DNA of 64,000 bases from Sideroxydans sp. (GCA_013791855.1 VMTA01000038.1:62001-126000); one strand, 5' to 3'. Shown: positions 55,354 through 64,000, counted from the stretch's first letter. Made by a program: numbers and translations. The notes: generated by a model from the letters alone, not told the origin.

Positions 55354-55863
55354 ATGATCGAAGTGATTCCGAACTGGCATCCGCTGTTTGTGCACTTCCC
55401 GATCGCGCTGGTCACGCTTTCGGCCGCGTTCCATGTGGTCGCCATTCTGCTGCGCAACCAGCTGCGCTTTGCGTCCCACTGTGCCGTGCTCGCGCATGCC
55501 ACGCTGTGGCTGGCTGCGTTTGCGGCCTTGCCGACCGCACTGATGGGCTGGTTGGCATCCAACTCGGTTGACCATGACGAGGCGGGGCATGCCGCGATGC
55601 TGCTGCACCGCACATGGGCTGGCGTGACGGTACTGACCCTGTCCCTGCTGGCCGGCTGGGATGCCTGGCGGCACAAAGTGAATGCCTTGCCCACTTGGCC
55701 GGTTGCAGGCGCCGTGATTCTGGCATGGGTGCTGGTTGCCAGCACTGCATGGCACGGAGCTGAACTGGTTTATCGGCACGGGCTGGGGGTGATTGCCGTT
55801 CCTGCGCAGGTCGAAAGCGGTGGGCATGAACACGGGCATGAAGAAGAGCCGCACGCGCACTGA
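55354..55863 (+). CDS. DUF2231-family membrane protein
   Basis: A 169-residue protein with four transmembrane segments and the DUF2231 opening NWHPLFVHFPIALVTLSAAFH. A His-rich tail (HEHGHEEEPHAH) suits metal binding. DUF2231 proteins occur with heme- or metal-related genes, function unknown. I use ATG 55354 after AGGGGAA; an open frame upstream at 55228 lies in the previous gene. Confidence 0.83.
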   Translation: MIEVIPNWHPLFVHFPIALVTLSAAFHVVAILLRNQLRFASHCAVLAHATLWLAAFAALPTALMGWLASNSVDHDEAGHAAMLLHRTWAGVTVLTLSLLAGWDAWRHKVNALPTWPVAGAVILAWVLVASTAWHGAELVYRHGLGVIAVPAQVESGGHEHGHEEEPHAH

Positions 55864-55914
55864 ACGCGCGCTGCATAGCCGGATCCCCTTCACATAAGTT
55901 CAGGAGGTCAAATC

Positions 55915-56193
55915 ATGGATAAGCTGAGTCTCATACGCACTGGAAGCACGCTGGATGTTTACCTATTCCCGGATGGAATGAGAGGTTTTGTGAATGCATG
56001 GACTCACGGACTGGATCTGCCCCTGATCAGAAGCAGCAAGCCATGGACGTTTGCGGAACTTACCTATGAACAATTCGGGGCGACCTTGACGGGATTCCTG
56101 AGCAGTGTAGTGTTTGCTTGGTGTTACAACATGGTTGGCCATTGTCCGGCTTGCAGCGACAAACCTTTAGTTTCGCAACGTAAGTTCGACTGA
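55915..56193 (+). CDS. Small hypothetical protein
   Basis: A 92-residue protein I do not recognise. A C-terminal hydrophobic stretch (TGFLSSVVFAWCYNMVG) precedes HCPACSDKP. The AGGAGG site seven bases before ATG 55915 is strong, so translation is likely. It is in line with the cluster genes. Confidence 0.7.
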   Translation: MDKLSLIRTGSTLDVYLFPDGMRGFVNAWTHGLDLPLIRSSKPWTFAELTYEQFGATLTGFLSSVVFAWCYNMVGHCPACSDKPLVSQRKFD

Positions 56194-56207
56194 AAGGAGA
56201 TATGTCC

Positions 56208-56972
56208 ATGACACCCCACCCAACTGGAGTAACCCGCTCGAAAGCTGTCGAAAACAAAGACCCGGTGTGCGGCATGGCAGTGACCACCGACAGCCGCTAC
56301 CGCCATGTCCACGACGGACGAACCTATCTGTTTTGCAGCGAAAGTTGCTTGGCCAAGTTTCAGGCGTCACCGGCCACCTATGTTGGCAAACTGAATGCAC
56401 CACCGTCCATAGCGCACAGCGGCGTAATCTACACCTGTCCGATGCATCCCGAAATACGGCAATCGTCGCTAGGCTCATGTCCCAAGTGCGGCATGGCGCT
56501 TGAGGAAGCATTGGCGGGCGCTGTGGCAACTGGGATCGCCGGACCGCTTCAATACGGAACGGGAGCAGGTGCGGTAATGCTCGCTATCTATTTCGGGGTC
56601 GTCGGCCTGATCTCCGGGATGGCCTTTGCACTCGAACAATTCGAGAAATACTGGTATTTCATCGTGCTGCTTGCGCTGGGCTTCGGTATCCAAGTCGGCC
56701 TTTTCACGCACCTTAAGCGCCTCGTCGGGCGGCACGGTGCTTCAGGCAAGGTGGTCGCCGTATCAGGCACGACCTCAACGGCTGCGATGGTTTCCTGTTG
56801 CGCCCATTACCTGGTAAACGTTCTGCCCGTTCTGGGCGTCACCGGCTTTCTCGTTGTAGTTGCAGAGTATCAGGTCGAGCTGTTCTGGGTCGGTCTGGCA
56901 TTCAATGCTGCCGGCATTACGTACATCCTGTCCAAGGTTGTCAACGCGTCAAAGGAGAGTGAGAAATGCTGA
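56208..56972 (+). CDS. YHS-CPMHP-membrane protein of the copper cluster
   Basis: The 254-residue protein has a YHS domain (about 18-60, KDPVCGMAVTTDSRYRH, FCSESCLAKF), a CPMHP metal-binding motif (about 75-98, [20 protein letters not shown]) and a membrane part of four or five helices (about 110-245) containing SCCAHYLVNVLP. It combines Cys/Met metal sites with a transporter-like membrane region. ATG 56208 has correct spacing from AAAGGAG; ATG 56202 is too close. Function is not known. Confidence 0.82.
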   Translation: MTPHPTGVTRSKAVENKDPVCGMAVTTDSRYRHVHDGRTYLFCSESCLAKFQASPATYVGKLNAPPSIAHSGVIYTCPMHPEIRQSSLGSCPKCGMALEEALAGAVATGIAGPLQYGTGAGAVMLAIYFGVVGLISGMAFALEQFEKYWYFIVLLALGFGIQVGLFTHLKRLVGRHGASGKVVAVSGTTSTAAMVSCCAHYLVNVLPVLGVTGFLVVVAEYQVELFWVGLAFNAAGITYILSKVVNASKESEKC

Positions 56973-57373
56973 ATAATCAATTATGCAGGCTGGTCCTTGC
57001 GGCAACGATTGTTTTCCCCTTTGCGTATTCCTGCTACGCAGCCGAAGCATGGTTTTCTCCGCAATCAAACAATGAGCGCGGCATCAAGGTGACCGTCGCG
57101 CCGCAGGCCATCGTGTCTGCAACATGGGATTTTGAGGTAACCCTGGAATCCCATACCCAGTCATTGAACGACGACCTGTCCAAGGCTACCGTGCTCATTG
57201 CGGATGGGAGGCAATACCTGCCGCTGGGCTGGGAAGGCGCGGTGCCAGGGGGCCATCACCGCAAGGGCTTGCTGCGTTTCAAGGCCATAGTTCCGAAGCC
57301 AAGAGCGGTGGAGTTGCAAATACGTCTGGCAGGTGATTCCTCACCGAGGAGCTTCGCATGGCAATCGAAGTGA
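56966..57373 (+). CDS. Exported hypothetical protein
   Basis: The 135-residue protein has a signal segment (ending YAAEAW) and a beta-rich mature sequence (VTVAPQAIVSATWDFEVTLESHTQ). It is not assigned to a family. It overlaps the previous stop, so it is co-translated with the YHS membrane protein. Confidence 0.65.
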   Translation: MLNNQLCRLVLAATIVFPFAYSCYAAEAWFSPQSNNERGIKVTVAPQAIVSATWDFEVTLESHTQSLNDDLSKATVLIADGRQYLPLGWEGAVPGGHHRKGLLRFKAIVPKPRAVELQIRLAGDSSPRSFAWQSK

Positions 57374-57453
57374 GGAGTCGAGGTTGCGCGACATATCCAA
57401 CCCACTGCTGCCTTGCCCTTCCGAAGTTCAACCAAACTTGAGGAGGACGAATC

Positions 57454-57930
57454 ATGAATACACACTATTTCAAAATATCGCTGCACGCAATTATGAGCGC
57501 CATTGCAGCGCTGTTCCTTACCGGCGCGTTTGCGGCCGATGTTCCCACGCATAAAGTCGTGGACGGCGTTGCGATCTATCTTGGAGTGCTGCCGTCCGAG
57601 ATGGTTTTGGGGCATTCCCACTCTCAAGCTGAAGCAGGCATGCATGGCGGCGTACCGGCCGGTAAACGTCAGTATCACGTGCTGGTCGCACTCTTCGATA
57701 CTGCAAGCGGCCAACGCATCGCCAACGCACAGGTTAAGGCCAGGGTATCCGAGCTCGCTCTGTCCGGCGCCGAGAAAAATCTTGAACCCATGCACATCGC
57801 TGACTCTATCACCTACGGAAACTACTTCAGGATGCCCGGCTCCGGCATCTACCGCATTCGGGTGCAGGTGCGCCAGCCTGGCGGGCGCGACATCGAGGCC
57901 GAATTCGAGTTCCAACACGGCCGCAACTGA
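57454..57930 (+). CDS. Exported hypothetical protein of the copper cluster
   Basis: A 158-residue protein with a signal peptide (ending GAFAADV). The mature part (LGVLPSEMVLGHSHSQAEAGMHGG, then VLVALFDTASGQRIANAQV) looks like a small beta-sandwich of the kind found in copper-tolerance clusters. His/Met residues in the first half may bind metal. A GAGGAGG site precedes ATG 57454. Confidence 0.68.
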   Translation: MNTHYFKISLHAIMSAIAALFLTGAFAADVPTHKVVDGVAIYLGVLPSEMVLGHSHSQAEAGMHGGVPAGKRQYHVLVALFDTASGQRIANAQVKARVSELALSGAEKNLEPMHIADSITYGNYFRMPGSGIYRIRVQVRQPGGRDIEAEFEFQHGRN

Positions 57931-57941
57931 AGGAGAGCATG

Positions 57942-58178
57942 ATGGAACACAACGAACATGCTGGTCACGATTCACATCCCGCCCCACGTGGATACAATTG
58001 GGTTCTCATTGCCTTTCTGGCGATTGCCGCGTTTTTCCTATTTGCCGAACACCGCGCCCACCTGCTTGGCGCACTGCCGTACCTGCTTCTGCTCGCCTGC
58101 CCGCTGATGCATCTGTTCCACCATGGGCATGGCAGTCACGGCAGTCATGGCGAACATGGCGAAAGGAGCGAAAAATGA
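57942..58178 (+). CDS. DUF2933-family membrane protein
   Basis: The 78-residue protein has two transmembrane segments and the DUF2933 pattern (FLAIAAFFLFAEHRAHLLGALPYLLLLACPLMHLF), then a His/Gly-rich tail. The family occurs in copper clusters, often with the next gene. ATG 57942 has better spacing from AGGAG than ATG 57939. Confidence 0.85.
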   Translation: MEHNEHAGHDSHPAPRGYNWVLIAFLAIAAFFLFAEHRAHLLGALPYLLLLACPLMHLFHHGHGSHGSHGEHGERSEK

Positions 58179-58831
58179 ACACCGCAGAAAACGCTTATGG
58201 TCTGTGGACACTGGTCATCATCAACTCGCTGGTGTTCATCATTATCGCTTTCAGTTTCGCCAAACCGCAAAGCAGGCGCGACTGGCGCACATTCGGCATG
58301 TACTCAGCCTTCATCGTGGCGCTGTTCACCGAAATGTATGGCTACCCGCTGACGATCTACTTCTTCTCTGGCTGGTTAACAGAGAAGTTTCCCGATGTGA
58401 ATTGGCTGTCGCATGATGCCGGACATTTACTGGAGATGATATTCGGCTGGCGCGCCAATCCTCATTTCGGGCCGTTCCATATTCTTAGCATGATCTTCAT
58501 CGTCGGGGGATTCTGGCTGCTGGCCTCCGCCTGGCCCGTGCTTTACCAAGCGGTGCAGCGCAACGAACTGGCAACCTCCGGGCCCTATGCGCGCATTCGC
58601 CATCCTCAATATGCGGCCTTCGTGCTGGTGATGTTCGGTTTCCTGCTGCAATGGGCGACGATCATTACGCTGCTGATGTTCCCTATTCTGGTCTGGGTTT
58701 ATGTACGCCTAGCCTATGCTGAGGAGCGGGAAGCGGCAACCCGCTTTGGAGAGCAGTGGCGGGAGTACGCGGCCCGCACGCCCAGATTCGTTCCACGACG
58801 TTCAATCCTGAAAAACGGTAAAGCGAAATGA
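58175..58831 (+). CDS. Isoprenylcysteine methyltransferase-like membrane protein
   Basis: The 218-residue protein has five or six transmembrane segments and the C-terminal methyltransferase motif ATSGPYARIRHPQYAAFVLVMFGF, YAEEREAATRFGEQWREYAARTPRF, which binds AdoMet in the ICMT/PEMT/NnrU group. The substrate in a copper cluster is unknown. The start overlaps the DUF2933 stop (ATGA). Confidence 0.83.
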   Translation: MNTAENAYGLWTLVIINSLVFIIIAFSFAKPQSRRDWRTFGMYSAFIVALFTEMYGYPLTIYFFSGWLTEKFPDVNWLSHDAGHLLEMIFGWRANPHFGPFHILSMIFIVGGFWLLASAWPVLYQAVQRNELATSGPYARIRHPQYAAFVLVMFGFLLQWATIITLLMFPILVWVYVRLAYAEEREAATRFGEQWREYAARTPRFVPRRSILKNGKAK

Positions 58832-59010
58832 CCCCGGACGGCCACAAATGCGACTGGGTGATCTGGGCGCTCCCCTTCCTCATTTCCCGGGGCGCATTGT
58901 ATGCGGCCTTTCCCGAACAGCGGCGCATCATGCTGCAGAGCAGGATGCTGGGCGTTTGGGCATATTGGCCTGGAGTGTATGAGCATCTTGCATGGCATCG
59001 CAGTTCTTGA
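58828..59010 (+). pseudogene. Internally deleted relative of the lycopene-cyclase-like protein
   Basis: A 60-residue in-frame product. Its first part WVIWALPFLISRGALYAAFP resembles the start of the 53921 gene (WLIWSGAFLVPWVVLYFIKP). Its last part YWPGVYEHLAWHRSS resembles the end (YWAGIYEHFTWHRSQ). About 170 residues of the middle are absent. The start overlaps the methyltransferase stop, so it may still be translated. Confidence 0.7.
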
Positions 59011-59061
59011 ACTGCGAATTGGATTTCATACGACGAATTGTTTACTTTACAGGAGGGCATC

Positions 59062-59544
59062 ATGAATAAAACTGTCGAAGACCCGGTTTGCCACATGTCG
59101 GTTTCCGAAACATCCTTTGCCACCGAATACGCAGGCATCCGCTACGCGTTCTGTTCGGCACAGTGCAAAGAGCGGTTTTTGGAAAATCCCCATTTGTACG
59201 TTGGTTCGCCGGGCCGCAAGGCGGCAGCTCAGCAGGGCAAACAAATCATCAAGCAACGCCGCATGGTGTTGTCGGCACCGCTGGATAACGGGCAGACGGA
59301 TATAGTTAAGCGCGCGTTGCGTGAAATGATGGGAATAATCGATATCTGTATCGAAGGCAAGGCAATAGATATCCGCTACGACTTGATGCAAGTCACGGCC
59401 GGGCAGATTGCCGACAGACTAGCCTCGGTCGGGAGCAAACTTGGCAACGGCTGGATGGAAAGGCTCAAGCTGGCATTCATTAACTACCAGGAAGAATGCG
59501 AGATCGGCAACCTCGAAGTGGACAGCGGCAAGCGCTGTCACTAG
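59062..59544 (+). CDS. YHS-domain protein
   Basis: The 160-residue protein has an N-terminal YHS domain (about 6-50, EDPVCHMSVSETSFATEY, FCSAQCKERF) and a C-terminal domain (about 65-140) of unclear type. YHS domains bind copper with Cys/His/Met. An AGGAGGGC site precedes ATG 59062. It is separated by 292 bases from the MFS gene. Confidence 0.83.
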   Translation: MNKTVEDPVCHMSVSETSFATEYAGIRYAFCSAQCKERFLENPHLYVGSPGRKAAAQQGKQIIKQRRMVLSAPLDNGQTDIVKRALREMMGIIDICIEGKAIDIRYDLMQVTAGQIADRLASVGSKLGNGWMERLKLAFINYQEECEIGNLEVDSGKRCH

Positions 59545-59756
59545 TTCGCCACATCCACTGTCCTTGAAGGGTATGCATCATGAAAAGCCATTCATTAATT
59601 TCTTCTGTCTTTCCGGATTCTGTCCGCGAGACGCGCCGGGCCGCCGGTAATGCGAAGCCATACTGTGAAAGAAGTTATAGCGGCTCCGGATCGCCCCCCC
59701 TGAGTCGGCAGCATAAAAGGCGAGGAAACCACACTATAGAGATAAGGAGATAAGAA

Positions 59757-59840
59757 ATGGCAAGCGTTCTAGTATGCGAAAAGGTAGTGGATGAACACGC
59801 AGCAGTGTGTGCTGCCGAAGGTAAGACAGTCAGTTCATGA
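59757..59840 (+). CDS. 27-residue leader-like peptide upstream of MFS transporter
   Basis: A short frame MASVLVCEKVVDEHAAVCAA... ends in TGA overlapping the MFS ATG (ATGA). A strong AAGGAGATAAG site lies before it. It may be a leader peptide that couples translation or a small metal-binding peptide with two Cys. I do not recognise a family. The preceding bases 59545-59756 hold no convincing gene. Confidence 0.45.
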   Translation: MASVLVCEKVVDEHAAVCAAEGKTVSS

Positions 59841-61072
59841 ATGTCCACGAGATGATCACCCGCCACGAATCCATCACGAGTCTGGCCCTGCCGCTCGCGG
59901 CTGTGTTCGTGGTTTCTTTGGGCTACGGGGTAGTATTGCCGGTGTTGCCGTTCATGCTGGAGCGCGCGCTCGGCGATGCGGCACGCGCAGCAATTTCCTG
60001 GCATACCGGCCTGCTGATGGGCGTGTACATGCTGGCGCTGTTTCTGTTCGCACCGTTATGGGGGCGAATCTCGGATCGCGCTGGCCGGCGCACGGTGATC
60101 CTGCTCGGACTCGCCGGTTTCAGCGCAGCGTTGTTGTGGTTCGCGGTAGCGCACGATCTGGTGTTTGTCTACGGTGCCCGTGTGCTCGCCGGTGTATTCG
60201 CGGCGGCGGTGGTTCCGGTGGTATTCGCCTGGGTGAGCGATGTAGAAACACCGCGCAAGCGTGCGCAGGCGTTCGCGTGGCTGAGTGCGGCAAGTGCACT
60301 CGGTTTCCTGTTTGGCCCGGCGTTAAGCGGCTGGCTTGCATCTGCCGAGTTCGGCGATCAGGATATCTCCACGGCGTTGCCGTTCTACGCGGCTGCACTC
60401 CTGAGTGGCGCGGTGTGGCTTGTGGCCTACCGCTTCCTCCCGGAGCGCGCATCGCGGCATACCGAAAATGAATCAGAAGCCGGGGCACCGTCCCTGATAT
60501 GGCTGCTGGCATTATCGATGCTGGTGATGCTAGGGCTAGGGGGCTACGAGGTGAGCCTAGCGTTGCAAGGTCAGCAGGTGCTGAATTTGCAGCCGCGTGA
60601 GATGGGCTGGATGTTCGCCGAATGCAGCCTGGTCATGATCCTGGTGCAGGTCTTCGTGCTCGCACCGCTTCTTCAACACGTTGGCAGTTCCCTGCTGGCC
60701 CCGGCTTTTCTTGTAATGGCAATTGGTGTTGCATTATTGCCGTTTGCCACGAATTACCCTGCCATGCTCCTTGGCGTTGGATTGGTCGCGGCAGCCGCCG
60801 GTATGCTGATCCCGGCGCTCGTCTATCTGGTATCGCTGGCCGCAGGCTCCGCGCCGGGTGCTGCCATTGGCAAACAGACTGCCGCCGCGAACCTAGGCCA
60901 AGCCGTGGGGTCGGCCGCCGTCGGCTGGCTGTTCGCTGTGTCTATCGAAATGCCGTTCTGGGTGATCGCCGGTCTGCTCATGCTAGGCGCAGTTGCTGCA
61001 CTCCATGTGTCGAAGTCCCTGAAACGTATTGGCATTACCGGATACGGTCTTAAATCGGAGAAGGCGGAATGA
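59837..61072 (+). CDS. MFS transporter (tetracycline-efflux-like)
   Basis: A 411-residue protein with about 12 transmembrane segments and MFS motif GRISDRAGRRTVILLG (loop 2-3). It resembles drug-efflux MFS proteins of the TetA group in the N-terminal half. In a copper cluster it may export a small chelate or another metal complex; this is speculation. It overlaps the upstream leader frame and the HD-GYP start by four bases each. Confidence 0.85.
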   Translation: MNVHEMITRHESITSLALPLAAVFVVSLGYGVVLPVLPFMLERALGDAARAAISWHTGLLMGVYMLALFLFAPLWGRISDRAGRRTVILLGLAGFSAALLWFAVAHDLVFVYGARVLAGVFAAAVVPVVFAWVSDVETPRKRAQAFAWLSAASALGFLFGPALSGWLASAEFGDQDISTALPFYAAALLSGAVWLVAYRFLPERASRHTENESEAGAPSLIWLLALSMLVMLGLGGYEVSLALQGQQVLNLQPREMGWMFAECSLVMILVQVFVLAPLLQHVGSSLLAPAFLVMAIGVALLPFATNYPAMLLGVGLVAAAAGMLIPALVYLVSLAAGSAPGAAIGKQTAAANLGQAVGSAAVGWLFAVSIEMPFWVIAGLLMLGAVAALHVSKSLKRIGITGYGLKSEKAE

Positions 61073-61749
61073 ATACAGAAGTAGATATTATGGAACGGGC
61101 GAATGCGGCCTTCGCCGAAGCGCTGGCCGAAGCCCTGGATATTCGCGAGCATGAGACCGGCGACCACTCAAGGCGGGTGGCATGCCATACCCTAGTGCTG
61201 GCACGCCGTTTTACCGCAGATCCCGACAGATTGAGGCAGATTTACTGGGGGGCGTTACTACACGACGTCGGCAAGATCGGGATAGCGGATGCAATCTTGT
61301 TGAAGCAGGGTACGCTTGATGAAAACGAATGGCAGGAAATGCGAACGCATCCGGAAAAAGGATACCGCATCGTGGCGCAAATCCCGGGCATGGAAGAAGC
61401 TGCCGGAATCGTTTTAAGCCACGAAGAGCGCTACGACGGCAGTGGATATCCGCGCGCCCTCAAGGGTGAGCAGATTGCCCTGGGAGCGAGGTTGTTTGCC
61501 GTAATCGACACGCTGGACGCGATGACTTCGGATCGACCTTATCGCAAGGCATTACCGTTCGACGATGCCCGCGCAGAAATCGTCAGCATGAGCGGCGCGC
61601 AATTCGATCCCGCGGCAGTCCGAGCGTTTTTGGATGAAGAGACAACACTGCGCGAAATGGTGGCAACAAAATGCAGGCAGGCGAACGATTCCGATATTTT
61701 TGAAGGAACAAAGCACGTGATTCACTCACATGAAAGGGATAAACCATGA
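61069..61749 (+). CDS. HD-GYP-type phosphodiesterase
   Basis: The 226-residue single-domain protein carries all HD-GYP motifs: HSRRV (DHSRR), [29 protein letters not shown] and [13 protein letters not shown]. Family enzymes hydrolyse c-di-GMP. There is no attached receiver or sensor domain, so it may be controlled by expression. It is translationally coupled on both sides, to the MFS gene and the CopA gene (ATGA). Confidence 0.88.
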   Translation: MNTEVDIMERANAAFAEALAEALDIREHETGDHSRRVACHTLVLARRFTADPDRLRQIYWGALLHDVGKIGIADAILLKQGTLDENEWQEMRTHPEKGYRIVAQIPGMEEAAGIVLSHEERYDGSGYPRALKGEQIALGARLFAVIDTLDAMTSDRPYRKALPFDDARAEIVSMSGAQFDPAAVRAFLDEETTLREMVATKCRQANDSDIFEGTKHVIHSHERDKP

Positions 61750-64000
61750 ACGTTAACACCGACCCGGTTTGCGGCATGAAAGTGACCGATTCTGCACCGC
61801 ATCGCCTGGAGCATCTGGGGCGGCACTATCGTTTTTGCTCGCAGCACTGTCTGGATAAGTTTAAGGCATCTCCGTCCAAATATATTGACGCACGCCCGGT
61901 ATCGTCCCCCGACGCTGCCGGAGCGGTCTACACCTGCCCGATGCATCCCGAGGTTCGGCAAAACGCACCAGGCAATTGCCCTAAGTGCGGCATGACGCTG
62001 GAACCCGTTACGCCGACTGCCGCTCCCGCAGGCGCCACCGAATATACGTGTCCCATGCATCCCGAAGTGGTGCGCAATGCACCGGGTAGTTGCCCGATCT
62101 GCGGCATGGCTTTGGAACCACGCAATGCAGTCTCTGAAGACAATACCGAACTCAACGACATGACACGGCGCTTCAAGCTGAGCGCGGTACTGGCCTTACC
62201 GGTATTTTTCGTGGCGATGGTCTCCGATTTGGCCCCGCAACTCGTGCCGGCGTCCGTTTCGGCAAACACCTTGCAATGGTTCGAATTTGCTCTGGCGACA
62301 CCGGTGGTGCTGTGGGGCGGCTGGCCAGTATTCAAGCGCGGATATGAATCGGTGGTCAACCGCAGTCTCAACATGTTCACCCTGATTGCGCTCGGCGTCG
62401 GCGTAGCATGGGGCTACAGCGTCGTTGCCATGTTGCTGCCCGGCATCTTCCCGCCAGCCATGCGCAGCATGATGGATACGGTGCCGGTGTATTTCGAGGC
62501 GGCGGCCGTGATCATGGCGCTGGTGCTGCTGGGACAGGTGATGGAATTGCGTGCGCGCAGCCAGACCAGCGCCGCGATCAAACTGCTGCTGGGGCTGGCC
62601 CCGAAGACTGCACGAATCGTTCGCGACAACGGCGACGAGGAGGACATCCCGCTGGAACAGGTGCAGCCTAGCGATGTACTGCGCGTGCGCCCCGGCGAGA
62701 AGGTGCCGGTGGACGGCGTGGTGCTGGATGGAACAAGCGCGCTGGACGAATCCATGGTCACAGGCGAATCCATCCCGGTGGAAAAAACGGCTGGCGCGCG
62801 ACTGATCGGCGCCACAGTGAACGGAACGGGAAGTTTATTGATGCGCGCCGAGCGCGTCGGTGCCGACACCTTGCTCGCGCAGATCGTGCATATGGTGAGC
62901 GAGGCGCAGCGTTCACGCGCGCCGATCCAACGTCTGGCCGACGTGACGGCCGGCTATTTCGTGCCGACGGTGGTGCTGATCGCGCTCGCCACGCTGGCGG
63001 TGTGGGGGCTGTTCGGGCCGGAGCCGCGCCTGACGCATGCCGTCGTCAATGCGGTGGCGGTTCTCATCATTGCCTGCCCCTGCGCGCTGGGGCTGGCCAC
63101 GCCGATGTCCATCATGGTCGGCACCGGGCGTGGCGCGACACTCGGCGTGCTGATCAAGAACGCCGAGGCGCTGGAAACCATGGAGAAGGTGAACACGCTG
63201 GTGGTGGACAAAACCGGCACATTGACCGAGGGCAAGCCGAAACTGGTGTCTATCATTCCGCTGAATGGGTTCGAGGAAGGCGTCGTGCTGTGGCTGGGTG
63301 CTAGCCTGGAACGCGCGAGCGAACACCCGCTGGCGGCGGCCATCGTCAATGGCGCGCAGGAAAGGGGCATCTTGCTCACAGCAGTGAATGAATTCCGTTC
63401 GTTCACCGGCATGGGCGTGACGGGGACGGTTGAAGGCAGCGCGGTCGCGCTGGGCAACCTTAAATTGTTCGCGGAATTGCACATTGATGCAGGCGAATTA
63501 GTCGCCCGTGCCGAGGCATTGCGCAGCGACGGCCAGACCGTGATGCTGTTGGCAATCGACGGCAAGGCCGCAGGATTAATCGGCGTGGCCGACCCGGTCA
63601 AGGAGTCTACAGCGGAAGCTATTCGCGCCCTGCATGAAGAAGGCGTGCAGGTCATCATGCTCACCGGCGATAACCGCGTCACGGCGGAAGCAGTAGCGAA
63701 AAAACTGGGCATTGACCGCATCGAGGCGGAAGTGCTGCCGGAACAGAAGGCAGACATCGTCAAGCAGCTGCAGGCCGAGGGACGCGTCGTGGCGATGGCG
63801 GGCGATGGCATCAATGATGCACCGGCTCTTGCGCAGGCACAGGTTGGCATTGCCATGGGCACTGGCACTGACGTGGCGATGGAAAGTGCTGGCATTACCC
63901 TGATTAAAGGCGATCTACGCGGCATCGTGCGCGCGCTGCGCCTCTCGCGCGCGACAATGAAGAACATCCGCCAGAACTTGTTCTTCGCTTTTATCTACAA
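61746..64000 (+). CDS. copA: CopA-type Cu(I) P1B ATPase with YHS and two CPMHP domains (cut by window end)
   Basis: At least 751 residues are visible; the frame stays open at base 64000. The N-terminus has a YHS domain (about 5-40, [21 protein letters not shown]) and two CPMHP motifs ([40 protein letters not shown]) where most CopA proteins have HMA domains. The transport motif CPC lies at 444-446 in [11 protein letters not shown], the Cu-type context, and the phosphorylation site DKTGTLTEG has D488. [12 protein letters not shown] is present. The last visible residues NLFFAFIY belong to the copper-binding helix 7. It should export Cu(I) or Ag(I) from the cytoplasm. Confidence 0.94.
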   Translation, partial: MNVNTDPVCGMKVTDSAPHRLEHLGRHYRFCSQHCLDKFKASPSKYIDARPVSSPDAAGAVYTCPMHPEVRQNAPGNCPKCGMTLEPVTPTAAPAGATEYTCPMHPEVVRNAPGSCPICGMALEPRNAVSEDNTELNDMTRRFKLSAVLALPVFFVAMVSDLAPQLVPASVSANTLQWFEFALATPVVLWGGWPVFKRGYESVVNRSLNMFTLIALGVGVAWGYSVVAMLLPGIFPPAMRSMMDTVPVYFEAAAVIMALVLLGQVMELRARSQTSAAIKLLLGLAPKTARIVRDNGDEEDIPLEQVQPSDVLRVRPGEKVPVDGVVLDGTSALDESMVTGESIPVEKTAGARLIGATVNGTGSLLMRAERVGADTLLAQIVHMVSEAQRSRAPIQRLADVTAGYFVPTVVLIALATLAVWGLFGPEPRLTHAVVNAVAVLIIACPCALGLATPMSIMVGTGRGATLGVLIKNAEALETMEKVNTLVVDKTGTLTEGKPKLVSIIPLNGFEEGVVLWLGASLERASEHPLAAAIVNGAQERGILLTAVNEFRSFTGMGVTGTVEGSAVALGNLKLFAELHIDAGELVARAEALRSDGQTVMLLAIDGKAAGLIGVADPVKESTAEAIRALHEEGVQVIMLTGDNRVTAEAVAKKLGIDRIEAEVLPEQKADIVKQLQAEGRVVAMAGDGINDAPALAQAQVGIAMGTGTDVAMESAGITLIKGDLRGIVRALRLSRATMKNIRQNLFFAFIY

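Noticed and set aside
57503-58831. A 442-residue fusion protein ending in the methyltransferase-like domain
   Set aside because: The first half is a shadow frame of the exported protein and DUF2933 genes. The methyltransferase-like protein starts at 58175 with its own ribosome-binding site.

Overview
The window looks like a stretch of a betaproteobacterial chromosome, most likely from the Nitrosomonadales/Gallionellaceae neighbourhood. This rests on the housekeeping order (pntAB; smpB divergent from ratA-rnfH; PHP phosphoesterase, TsaC-like, site-2 protease, trpS, scpA, scpB, a SpoU methyltransferase, then a PEP-synthase regulator), on GC-rich coding sequence, and on CopK- and Cus-type genes typical of metal-exposed betaproteobacteria. 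Placement below class level is inference.

Layout. 1-16.4 kb is conserved core: the end of pntA, pntB, a radical SAM protein, a msrA/smpB cluster on the minus strand, a tightly overlapping plus-strand run from ratA to the SpoU methyltransferase, and a 1288-residue sensor with GGDEF and EAL domains. At 16.6 kb the core ends abruptly in the 3' half of a tRNA-Ser(GGA) gene followed by a tyrosine integrase. This is the left attachment site of an integrated island. No matching full tRNA was seen further right, so the island may run past the window end. A second, older tRNA-end remnant sits 78 bases outside the first.

16.8-28 kb is the island entry region: integrase, a 12/13-bp repeat array, small DNA-binding and hypothetical genes, a complete type III restriction-modification pair (mod, res), a two-gene module with a nucleotidyltransferase-like protein (toxin-antitoxin-like), an orphan protein with a possible PD-(D/E)XK nuclease core, and a helix-turn-helix regulator. 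It is a small defence cluster. 28-31.7 kb is a reactive-sulfur module: an ArsR regulator fused to a rhodanese domain faces a divergent operon of a DsrE-like protein, a persulfide dioxygenase-like hydrolase, an MFS transporter and a secreted rhodanese.

31.9-45.4 kb is a divalent-metal module: several His-rich exported proteins, a HupE-like permease, a DMT transporter with a His-rich tail, a CzcC-like outer-membrane protein directly followed by a heavy-metal RND pump with no adaptor gene between them, a DUF3240 PII-like protein, a CadA/ZntA-type P-type ATPase, and a heavy-metal two-component system on the minus strand.

45.6-64 kb is a copper/silver module read almost entirely on the plus strand: copK, cusF, cusC, cusB (with a duplicated metal-binding segment), cusA (three-methionine site intact), two PII-like paralogues flanking a frameshifted remnant of a second cusA, then about 13 small membrane, YHS and CPMHP-motif proteins. 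These include a lycopene-cyclase-like membrane protein and an internally deleted relative of it. The run closes with an MFS transporter, an HD-GYP phosphodiesterase and a CopA-type ATPase cut by the window end. The likely logic is that Cus exports periplasmic Cu(I)/Ag(I), CopA clears the cytoplasm, CopK and CusF buffer the periplasm, and the PII-like proteins may sense or tune the RND pumps. The role of the small accessory proteins is not known and is the most interesting open question here.
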